Origin: Anaerobutyricum faecale
GTDB lineage: Bacteria; Bacillota; Clostridia; Lachnospirales; Lachnospiraceae
Length of the DNA stretch: 20,585 nucleotides
Direction of reading: 5' to 3'
Assembly: GCA_019119645.1 (NCBI GenBank)
Contig: DWWR01000089.1
Coordinates: 1 to 20,585 of the forward strand
A program made the position numbers and the translations under genes. Below, piece after piece: positions 1-5,959 of this stretch. How positions within the stretch are numbered: position 1 is the first letter of the stretch; every line of letters begins with the position of its first letter. The notes under the pieces were generated by a model. The model did not search any database and had not been told where the DNA came from. It worked only from the letters and a program-made list of their open reading frames with translations.

Positions 1-131
1 AGAAAGAATCCTGCAAATCAGGATTCTCCGCCTGCGGCGGGTCGCGAAAGCGGCATCTTCCTATCCGCCGCAGTGCGATCCTCGCGGAGCGTTTTTTATT
101 TCATAGGAATGCAATTTCCTATGAAATAAAA
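1..131 (+). repeat. Interspersed structured repeat, copy A (left end cut by the window)
   Basis: This is one of three related intergenic elements in the window; the others are at 10441-10570 and 13241-13397. It contains four nested or successive inverted repeats. The first is a head hairpin, AGAATCCTG (5-13) with CAGGATTCT (18-26). The second is an outer helix, CTCCGC (26-31) with GCGGAG (84-89). The third is an inner helix, CTGCGGCGG (32-40) with CCGCCGCAG (65-73), a perfect 9 bp. The fourth is a perfect 16-bp tail palindrome, arms 94-109 and 116-131 around the loop TGCAAT. A run of six T (92-97) follows the outer helix, so the plus-strand transcript resembles an intrinsic terminator. By eye it differs from copy C at about ten positions. 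Its position upstream of the thioesterase gene may insulate that gene. The family is not recognised. Confidence 0.8.
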
Positions 132-218
132 TATGCCCGGAAATCCCGATGGTGACAGATCCTATTCCGGGAGACTGTGCGCCGGTTTTCATTTTTTTCG
201 CCGTTTCCGGTATTCTGC

Positions 219-227
219 TGGCATAAT
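219..227 (+). promoter_or_regulatory. Candidate extended -10 promoter for the thioesterase gene
   Basis: TGG followed by CATAAT (222-227) forms an extended -10 (TGnTATAAT-like), about 60 bp before the thioesterase start. No convincing -35 hexamer is present, which is usual for extended -10 promoters. The stretch 132-287 holds nothing else I can identify apart from the ribosome binding site. Confidence 0.4.
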
Positions 228-287
228 ATATCAGGAAATGTTATGATGATTTAGAAAATAAAATTTACAGATGAGAGAGGTATCTTT

Positions 288-779
288 ATGGAATTTCGTG
301 CAAAAACAGTGGCAGAATCCAAGGTGGAAACAGTACACATTATCCGTCCGGCGGACTTAAATGATGCGGGCCGACTCTTTGGAGGCGTGCTGATGCAGTG
401 GATCGATGAGGTGGCCGCCCTGGTGGCTAAACGCCATTCTCAGATGAATGTGACAACGGCGTCAGTGGACAATCTTCGTTTTCTGCAGGGTGCTTTTCAA
501 CGGGACGTGATCGTGATCATCGGAAGGGTTACTCATGTGGGAAACACGTCCATGGAAGTGAAGGTGGAGACTTATGTGGAACATACCGATGGAAAGAGAG
601 ATCTGATCAACCGGGCCTTCCTGACAGAAATCGGTCTCGGTGAGGATAACAAACCTGCCACGCTGCCACGCCTGATCCTTGAGACCGAAGAAGACCGGAA
701 GGAATGGGAGCGGGCGGAAATGCGCCGGAACCTGCGGGCAAAGCAGCGGAAGGAAGGATTTCATTTTTATGGCGAATAA
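288..779 (+). CDS. Acyl-CoA thioesterase, hotdog fold (YciA/ACOT type)
   Basis: The predicted product is a 163-residue single-domain hotdog protein that hydrolyses acyl-CoA to free fatty acid and CoA in the cytoplasm. The diagnostic segment is at residues 25-45: an N-D-A-G-x-L-F-G-G-V-L-M motif followed by W-I-D-E-V-A. It matches the conserved N-terminal motif and substrate-site aspartate of the YciA/acyl-CoA hydrolase group. The following strands (residues 60-105) have the usual F-x-x-P/G-x-x-x-D and G-x-V-x-x-x-G-x-T-S-M-x-V-x-V pattern. The basic tail (about 135-163) is rich in Arg, Lys and Glu. The start is supported by GAGAGG seven bases upstream. It is the first of only two plus-strand genes and stands alone before a terminator. 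The substrate chain length cannot be read from the sequence. Confidence 0.88.
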   Translation: MEFRAKTVAESKVETVHIIRPADLNDAGRLFGGVLMQWIDEVAALVAKRHSQMNVTTASVDNLRFLQGAFQRDVIVIIGRVTHVGNTSMEVKVETYVEHTDGKRDLINRAFLTEIGLGEDNKPATLPRLILETEEDRKEWERAEMRRNLRAKQRKEGFHFYGE

Positions 780-875
780 AAACAGCCTCTGATCCTTCCT
801 GCATTGAGCGCTGCCAAAAATCGGATTCTGTATCTGACTTCTGGCAGCCGGAAAAATCAAAGGCTGTTTTCTTTT
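779..875. terminator. Long nested bidirectional terminator
   Basis: AAAACAGCCT (779-788) pairs perfectly with AGGCTGTTTT (861-870). The enclosed loop carries a second stem, GCTGCCA (810-816) with TGGCAGC (842-848). The plus strand ends in TTTTCTTTT and the minus strand ends in a T-rich run, so the structure can terminate both the thioesterase gene and the convergent lipoprotein gene. The two-tier arrangement is larger than a typical intrinsic terminator. Confidence 0.75.
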
Positions 876-959
876 ATACGTTTCCTATATACATTTCCTA
901 TAATATCTCAAAACATTTCAGCTGCGTACGGAAAATACAGGCTGACACATCCCGTAGGT

Positions 960-2066
960 CTACTGATCGAAGGACCAGGTTCCGTCATCGTTCTGCACAC
1001 CGCCAAGGACATTTTCCCCGTCAGTGGATACCAGAACGTCCGTGGAAGATACGCTGTCGCCGTCTACTGAAAAATCATAGTATTCATAATCACCGATGGT
1101 GACAATCTTCTTAAAGCTGTATTCCGCATCGTCTCCGTAATATTCCTGTGCCAAAGCCAGCGCATCGTCCTCGGAGATCGCATCTTCTTCCGTGGAAGCA
1201 GATGCTCCGTCCTCTTCTGTGGTGGCGTCGGTCTCGTCCGTCTCATCCGTCGACTCTTCTGTGGTGGTCTCGTCACCGGTAGTGCCTTCGTATTCCTCCG
1301 TATCTCTTTCTGAGAAATCCACTCCGTCACTGTCTGCTTCTGTCTCTTCAAAATCCGATACCGCATAGGCAAATGCATTGTCCTCTCCTTCATAGGAAGT
1401 CGGCACGATGGTAATCTTATAGGTACCGCAGACTTCATCACCGGAATCCGAATCACGAAGCTCTGTGGTCAGGACATATTCATCACCTTCTGCCTGGCAG
1501 TCTGTGATGTAAGCTTCCAGAGAGCCGATGCCGCCGGAGAGGAATCCATAGGTACTGTCATCCTCATTGTATACAGCATACGTGTCATCCTCTGCCAATT
1601 CCGGAAACTCCAGATTGCCCTGCGCATAAGCGTCATAGAGAGCCGAAGCATACATATCTGTGGTATCCTCATCAATATACAGATAGTCACTGTCTGTATC
1701 CACGGTGACATCCTTCACAAAATCATTCATAAGAGATGTCAGCACAGCCATGGAGAACCAGAAAGAATCCGCCTCATCTTCCGTGGAATCTTCGTTATAA
1801 TATGGAAGCTCCTTGGAATACGATTCTACCATCAATGCTGTCAGCGGATAAATCATATCTCCAAAATCAGATGGCAACGTGACATTTCCATCCACAAAAT
1901 CTTCCGAATCCGCATCCTTCTCCTCTGTCGTATTCGCCGTGGACGCCTCCGTCGGCTCTGCATTATCCTGCTGGTCACTCTTCTTGCTACCGCAGCCCAT
2001 CAGTGAAAAGGCCATGGTTCCGGCCAGAAGCACCGCACCCCAGCGTTTCATTTTATTAAAATGCAT
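960..2066 (-). CDS. Acidic surface lipoprotein of unknown function
   Basis: The 368-residue protein has a classic lipoprotein signal: basic N-terminus (K5, K7, R8), hydrophobic core 10-22, and lipobox L-M-G-C with Cys25 as the lipidated residue. It should be anchored on the outer face of the membrane. The mature protein is strongly acidic. Residues about 80-235 look like a folded domain. Residues about 235-300 are a low-complexity Asp/Glu/Thr/Ser linker. The C-terminus (about 300-368) begins with an S-E-D-D-A-L-A-L-A-Q-x-Y-Y-G helix and continues as a beta-rich segment ending in W-S-F-D-Q; this resembles the small sensory or PepSY-like tail domains of clostridial lipoproteins. The start has AAGGGG about six bases upstream. 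A 17-bp-spaced promoter lies at 2129-2157. I do not recognise a specific family. Confidence 0.75.
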   Translation of the reverse strand: MHFNKMKRWGAVLLAGTMAFSLMGCGSKKSDQQDNAEPTEASTANTTEEKDADSEDFVDGNVTLPSDFGDMIYPLTALMVESYSKELPYYNEDSTEDEADSFWFSMAVLTSLMNDFVKDVTVDTDSDYLYIDEDTTDMYASALYDAYAQGNLEFPELAEDDTYAVYNEDDSTYGFLSGGIGSLEAYITDCQAEGDEYVLTTELRDSDSGDEVCGTYKITIVPTSYEGEDNAFAYAVSDFEETEADSDGVDFSERDTEEYEGTTGDETTTEESTDETDETDATTEEDGASASTEEDAISEDDALALAQEYYGDDAEYSFKKIVTIGDYEYYDFSVDGDSVSSTDVLVSTDGENVLGGVQNDDGTWSFDQ

Positions 2067-2128
2067 CTTAACCCCTTCTTTCTGTGAATTTTCTATATTG
2101 ATAACAATTTCTCACGAAACTATGTTAA

Positions 2129-2157
2129 ATCTTACCCCATAATTACGGTAAAGTAAA
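2129..2157 (-). promoter_or_regulatory. Promoter of the lipoprotein gene
   Basis: On the minus strand, TTTACT (2152-2157) and TAAGAT (2129-2134) are separated by exactly 17 bp, about 60 bp before the lipoprotein start. Confidence 0.55.
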
Positions 2158-2192
2158 TAACTTCTTTCTTACACTTTGATTAAAGAACAATG

Positions 2193-2219
2193 AAAAATCT
2201 TCGAAAATCTGCAAAATCT
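2193..2219. repeat. Short tandem AAAATCT motif, three units
   Basis: AAAATCT occurs three times at 9-10-base intervals (within 2193-2200, 2203-2210 and 2212-2219), just downstream of the AlaX-type gene and upstream of the lipoprotein promoter. About one helical turn between units is compatible with a protein-binding array, but chance in AT-rich DNA is equally plausible. Confidence 0.4.
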
Positions 2220-2235
2220 GTGGTTCTCCGACCTT

Positions 2236-3567
2236 TTACACGATCATAAAGCCTTTCCGGGTAAAAAAGTCTACGATATCTTTCTTTTCCGCCTGCAGAG
2301 ATCCCTGGGCGAAAAATGGCTTCCCGCCGCCTTTTCCTGAAAGCGCCCCGTTCATTTCTTTGACCAGCTCCCGGACGTCTCCGTCCCGCTGTCCGATGGC
2401 GTACTTTCCTCCGGCGCCATTATTCCCGTCTTTTTGTTTCTCTGACCGCGGCTCCTCCAGCGAGATGACCACACAGATTCCGCCGCAGGTATCGAGAACA
2501 GCATCCGCTTCTTTACGGACCTCTGCGGCATCCAGATTCTGCTCCAGCACAAGTACGCTGCCTTTACCTCTGCACTGACTGGCCCGCATGGCAAACTGTT
2601 CCTGACGAAGGGACGCGATCTGTCCCTTGAGCGCATAGATTTCATCCTGCAGATGGCGGACTGCTTCCGGAGTCTGATCCGGTTTTACGGAAAGTTCCAC
2701 CGCAACACGGCTATTGGCCTCCAGATGCTGGTGCAGCAGCCGGAGCGCCCGTTTTCCGGATACCATCTCCACCCGGACGCCCTCCCGGAAATGTTTCACC
2801 GACAGCAGTTTCACCAGACCGATCTCTCCGGCAGCCTCCACATGAAGGCCGCAGCAGGCGCAGAGATCGCCTCCCGGGAATTCCACCAGGCGGACTTCTC
2901 CGGTCAGCTCCTTTTTGCTTCGGAAAGGCAGCCGTTTTCTTTCTTCCGCATCCGGAAAAAATATTCTGGCCGGCCGGTTCTCCCAGATGTAATCATTGAC
3001 TTCTTTCTCCACCTGCAAAAGCTGCACTTCATCTAAAAGACCGTTAAAGTCTATGGTGATCACATCTTCGCCCATATGAAATCCCACATTATCATAGCCA
3101 TACTTTTTATGAACACAACCGCTCACGATATGCTCGCCGGAATGCTGCTGCATCAGATCAAACCGGCGCTCCCAGTCGATAAAACCGTGAACCTTTGTTC
3201 CGGCAGATAACGGCTGATCCACATAGTGGCGGATATCTTCCCCACTCTCTCCTGCATACTGAACATCCAGGACAGAAATTTGTCCGCTTCTTTTCATTGA
3301 TAACGAACCGCTGGATTCCGGCTCTCCGCTCGTGGCGGCGGCGCCGGCTGCACTCTCTGGCCGGTTTTCACATGTTTCATGGACCCCGCCGTCATGTTCC
3401 GGGCACAGCACGCCCCTGTCCGCCGGCTGACCACCGCCTTCCGGATAGAACACGGTCTGGTCGAGTATCACATAAGTTCCCGCTTCATCTTCTCCGCAAA
3501 AAAGAACCTCTGCCTCAAAGTCTTTTTGATATACATTTTCATAAAATAATCTTCTTGTCTTCATCAT
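2236..3567 (-). CDS. Long-form AlaX-type alanyl-tRNA editing protein with DHHA1 domain
   Basis: The 443-residue protein is a free-standing relative of the alanyl-tRNA synthetase editing half. It is expected to hydrolyse mischarged Ser- or Gly-tRNA(Ala) in the cytoplasm. Near residue 42 there is the Y-P-E-G-G-G-Q-P-A-D-x-G loop typical of AlaX/AlaRS. The zinc-binding H-S-G-E-H motif is near residue 141, and C-A-C-C-G-L-H near residue 240 supplies the remaining ligands. A predicted helical segment (about 285-340) leads to a C-terminal glycine-rich DHHA1-like domain (about 355-430, including the G-K-G-G-G-K-P-F motif). Residues about 55-100 are a poorly conserved Gly/Ser/Glu-rich insertion between editing-domain strands. 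The start codon lies three bases after the stop of the upstream gene, with only a weak ribosome binding site, suggesting translational coupling. It is the last gene of the putative operon begun by the carbonic anhydrase-like gene. Confidence 0.88.
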   Translation of the reverse strand: MMKTRRLFYENVYQKDFEAEVLFCGEDEAGTYVILDQTVFYPEGGGQPADRGVLCPEHDGGVHETCENRPESAAGAAATSGEPESSGSLSMKRSGQISVLDVQYAGESGEDIRHYVDQPLSAGTKVHGFIDWERRFDLMQQHSGEHIVSGCVHKKYGYDNVGFHMGEDVITIDFNGLLDEVQLLQVEKEVNDYIWENRPARIFFPDAEERKRLPFRSKKELTGEVRLVEFPGGDLCACCGLHVEAAGEIGLVKLLSVKHFREGVRVEMVSGKRALRLLHQHLEANSRVAVELSVKPDQTPEAVRHLQDEIYALKGQIASLRQEQFAMRASQCRGKGSVLVLEQNLDAAEVRKEADAVLDTCGGICVVISLEEPRSEKQKDGNNGAGGKYAIGQRDGDVRELVKEMNGALSGKGGGKPFFAQGSLQAEKKDIVDFFTRKGFMIV

Positions 3568-3570
3568 GGT

Positions 3571-4599
3571 CTATTCTTCATTCTTTTTGACATACAGGGT
3601 AATATCCGTCTCCGGATTCTGCACCTGCATCTGGTATTCTGTGAATTCATTCTCACAGTCTTCATCCGAATAAACGGTATATCCATCGTGGCTCAGCACA
3701 TTAAAATATACGCCGCTCGGGATGTCAAAGGTGTACGTTTTCTCATCGTTTCCTTCATAATCGTAATAGACAGTACATTCTCTGTCTGTGGCCTCATCCT
3801 TGATATTCTGGTAAAATTCCGGATTCTTATTCTCTCCGTCAAATTCCACCGTATAGCTGTAGAACTCTTCTCCGTTGCAAGTCTCCACAGCAGTCAGAAC
3901 AGCCATGGTATCTTTATCCACCGTCAAAGTCTGCACGATCTGGTCTCCGGCATTAAAACCATATCTTGTGGTGTAAGCGTCTCCCTCAGAGACATCATAG
4001 GTTGCCTCAATCTTCAGGAAGTCTCCGCTCTCCTGCTCACTGGTGATTTTTAATCCGTCATTCATCTGGAAAACTTCGCCCTCAATCTCTGAAACACAGA
4101 CATTCTCGTAATCGTCTCCCAGCAGTCCGTAATAATATACAAAGTTGCCGTCATAACGATACAGCTGTTTATTGCGGATAACTTCTTTGTAATCTTCTTC
4201 CATACCTTCCGTTTTGTAATAAGAATAATAATCTCCATTGTTGGTCTTTCTCACAAAACGGGCGGTTTTATAATCATCTTCATTGGTCAGATGTGAATAA
4301 TTCACGGTAATCAGCACATTCTCATGACCGTCCAGCAGTGACTCCATGGTGTTAGCACTATTGATCTCGGAAATATAGCTGGTCATTTTCTGATTGCTCC
4401 GGAAAACAAATCCCCAGACGGCAAGGATAATCACCGCTGTCAGCAGAAGACTGATCCCAAGTATCTTCCAAAACCACGGTCTTTGGAAACGTTTTTCCAG
4501 AGTTTTTCCCAGATCATAACCCTGATACCGCTTTCCTTTTCTCCACTTTCCACCAGACGGTGCCGCATTTTCTTCAATGTCTATAATGCTCTTCGACAT
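3571..4599 (-). CDS. Single-pass membrane protein with large extracytoplasmic domain, function unknown
   Basis: The start is placed at 4599 because GGAAGGGAG lies just upstream; an in-frame ATG at 4617 precedes that ribosome binding site and is less likely. The product is 342 residues. Residues 1-42 are hydrophilic and basic, a putative cytoplasmic segment. Residues about 43-67 form one transmembrane helix. Residues 68-342 form a tyrosine- and acid-rich beta-strand domain, presumably outside the membrane. The last 35 residues (G-Y-T-V-Y-S-D ... T-L-Y-V-K) resemble the small beta-repeat modules of clostridial surface proteins. No catalytic motif is visible. It sits between the carbonic anhydrase-like gene and the AlaX-type gene, co-oriented, with gaps of 69 and 3 bp, so co-transcription is likely. 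The link in function to either neighbour is unknown. Confidence 0.75.
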   Translation of the reverse strand: MSKSIIDIEENAAPSGGKWRKGKRYQGYDLGKTLEKRFQRPWFWKILGISLLLTAVIILAVWGFVFRSNQKMTSYISEINSANTMESLLDGHENVLITVNYSHLTNEDDYKTARFVRKTNNGDYYSYYKTEGMEEDYKEVIRNKQLYRYDGNFVYYYGLLGDDYENVCVSEIEGEVFQMNDGLKITSEQESGDFLKIEATYDVSEGDAYTTRYGFNAGDQIVQTLTVDKDTMAVLTAVETCNGEEFYSYTVEFDGENKNPEFYQNIKDEATDRECTVYYDYEGNDEKTYTFDIPSGVYFNVLSHDGYTVYSDEDCENEFTEYQMQVQNPETDITLYVKKNEE

Positions 4600-4668
4600 G
4601 TATTTTCTCCCTTCCACATCAGCGCCGGCCCCGGTTTTCCTGCGGCGGCGCCGGTCTGTCAGCGCTTC

Positions 4669-5160
4669 CTACTGCTGCAGATTCTTTGTCAGCATATAAG
4701 TGAGCGCGCTGGTCTCATTGTGTTTCTTTTCCTCCTCCGTCAGAGGACGGATCACTCTGGCAGGGGAACCAAACGCCAGCATTCCGTCCGGAATCTCTGT
4801 GCCTTCTGTCACAAGACTGCCCGCGCCGATGATGCAGTCCTCACCGACTTTAGCGCCGTTCATGACGATGGCTCCCATTCCAATCACCGTATTGTGGCCG
4901 ATGGTGCAGCCGTGAATGATCGCATTATGACCGATGGTAACACTGTTTCCCACTTTACACGGGAAATCTTTGTCCGCATGAATGACCACTCCATCCTGCA
5001 CATTGGAACCGCAGCCGATGACGATAGGAGCCATATCCCCCCGGATCACCGCATTGTACCAGACGGAACTCTCATCACCAACTGTCACATTTCCAATTAC
5101 AACCGCACCTTCCGCTACCCAGGCATTTCCCTGTATGTCCGCATTTTTAATATATGCCAT
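4669..5160 (-). CDS. Gamma-class carbonic anhydrase-like protein (left-handed beta-helix, YrdA family)
   Basis: The 163-residue protein is built almost entirely of hexapeptide repeats (pattern [I/V]-G-x-x-[A/S/T]-x) over residues about 10-130, followed by a short C-terminal helix. This is the left-handed beta-helix architecture of gamma carbonic anhydrases. The histidine ligands expected at the trimer interface are visible: H-A-D (near residue 60) and the G-H-N-A-I-I-H-G segment (near residue 80). Family members bind zinc or iron, and many, such as YrdA and PaaY relatives, have weak or untested carbonic anhydrase activity, so the enzyme call is tentative while the fold is secure. The start is supported by AAGGAAAG five bases upstream. 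It heads the operon with the membrane protein and AlaX-type genes, and a promoter and an inverted repeat lie upstream. Confidence 0.9.
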   Translation of the reverse strand: MAYIKNADIQGNAWVAEGAVVIGNVTVGDESSVWYNAVIRGDMAPIVIGCGSNVQDGVVIHADKDFPCKVGNSVTIGHNAIIHGCTIGHNTVIGMGAIVMNGAKVGEDCIIGAGSLVTEGTEIPDGMLAFGSPARVIRPLTEEEKKHNETSALTYMLTKNLQQ

Positions 5161-5249
5161 AATCTTTCCTTTCCGGGCGTTCCTGTTTTCCCCGATGTCC
5201 TTCTCTTACGAAAACCGCACCGGCACGCCCATTATATTTTTTACCATTT

Positions 5250-5289
5250 CTGAAAATGCAATTCACCACCGGGCGCACTGCATTTTCAG
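5250..5289 (-). promoter_or_regulatory. Perfect 11-bp inverted repeat in the gamma-CA operon leader
   Basis: CTGAAAATGCA (5250-5260) and TGCATTTTCAG (5279-5289) are perfectly complementary across an 18-base spacer. They lie just downstream of the best promoter (5300-5328) and about 90 bp before the start codon. This could be an operator for a dimeric regulator or an RNA hairpin in the leader. It is not followed by a T-run, so it is not an intrinsic terminator. A second possible -10 (TATAAT, complement of 5231-5236) lies between it and the gene. Confidence 0.6.
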
Positions 5290-5299
5290 CCATGGTAAC

Positions 5300-5328
5300 A
5301 TCTTATCATGAATTGGGGGATTTGTCGA
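5300..5328 (-). promoter_or_regulatory. Promoter of the gamma-CA operon
   Basis: On the minus strand, TCGACA (5323-5328, five of six matches to the -35 consensus) and TAAGAT (5300-5305) are spaced by 17 bp. The predicted start lies near 5293, which gives a leader of about 130 nt containing the 5250-5289 inverted repeat. Confidence 0.55.
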
Positions 5329-5389
5329 TTTTAACCTATCGGTTTTGAGATAATCCGGGTACAGATACGCAGACGGGATTTGCGTCTTT

Positions 5390-5925
5390 GTATATATAAT
5401 AGAAAAACGCAGTCAGGGAAGGCTCCTCCTCCACTTCGGCAGGCTGATAACAGACCTTCTTTTTACAACTGCCCGCCACGCCTGCACTCACAGTCGTCGT
5501 CAAACCATATCAATGCCTTGTCTTCTCCAAATGCAGTCTACGTGCATGGAAATTTACAAGAACCCTCTGCTACGTTGGCAAGACAGTTAGCCATAGCAGC
5601 ATACGGGACACTCTGATTTTAAAATCTATAACAATGTCTGTGCAAGTGGCAGATACCCGGATGTCTTGCTCTTCGTTTTCTCATCTCCCGCTGCCTCGCC
5701 ACAGTAGCCCGGATTGTTGTAAAGGTGGAAACAATATCGTTTTCTAATATACAAATGACGTTCAGGACACATAGGGTCTTCGGCCGCGAGCTGTGAGGGA
5801 GGACTGGCGAAATCGCCTGATGTCATTTATCCTTCAACAGTCCGAGTGAGGGTCGAGACGGGCGAACCCGTATGTGTTCTTACGTCATTGTCTGTTTATG
5901 GAAAAGTTGCAGCTACCTTTACAAA
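5390..5925 (-). ncRNA. Candidate large structured noncoding RNA (about 530 nt), family not identified
   Basis: No credible protein gene lies between 5161 and 5930; the short open frames there lack ribosome binding sites and recognisable products. The segment instead contains many complementary arms. A closing helix for a 5' domain joins 5915-5924 with 5717-5726 (10 bp perfect, TTGTAAAGGT with ACCTTTACAA), extendable by GGATT with AATCC past a 2-nt bulge. Local hairpins include 5858-5871 (ACGGG-TTCG-CCCGT on the minus strand), 5806-5817, 5567-5599 and 5438-5477, plus GTGGC/GCCAC (5698-5702 with 5646-5650) and CTGCA/TGCAG (5532-5536 with 5482-5486). In two hairpins (5567-5599 and 5438-5477) the single non-Watson-Crick pair is U-G on the minus strand but A-C on the plus strand, which favours minus-strand transcription. 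A TATAAT overlaps the polC stop codon just upstream. The 3' end is probably at the T-run near 5403-5408. A mobile-element remnant is possible but less likely. Confidence 0.6.
5403..5472 (-). terminator. Possible terminator at the 3' end of the candidate RNA
   Basis: On the minus strand GCAGTT (5472-5467) can pair with GACTGC (5414-5409), including one U-G pair. GTTTTTC follows immediately. The loop contains further pairing (for example GGAGG with CTTCC). The stem is short and competes with the 5438-5477 hairpin, so this is a weak call. Confidence 0.35.
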
Positions 5926-5929
5926 TCCC

Positions 5930-5959
5930 ATTATACAGCCAGAAAATCCGCCAGTGAAA
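5930..5959 (-). promoter_or_regulatory. Possible promoter for the candidate RNA, overlapping the polC stop codon
   Basis: The minus strand reads TATAAT at 5935-5930, a perfect -10 that contains the polC TAA stop. A weak TTTCAC (5959-5954) lies 18 bp upstream. The -35 match is poor, so read-through from polC or activator dependence are alternatives. Confidence 0.4.

Noticed and set aside
5700..5725. Resemblance of TCCGGGCTAC in the candidate RNA to an RNase P RNA core motif
   Set aside because: The match is only about eight bases, and the other universal RNase P regions are absent.
5600..5930. Group II intron or mobile-element remnant
   Set aside because: There is no domain V-like hairpin, no reverse transcriptase or transposase remnant, and no target duplication visible at the edges; it cannot be fully excluded without a search.
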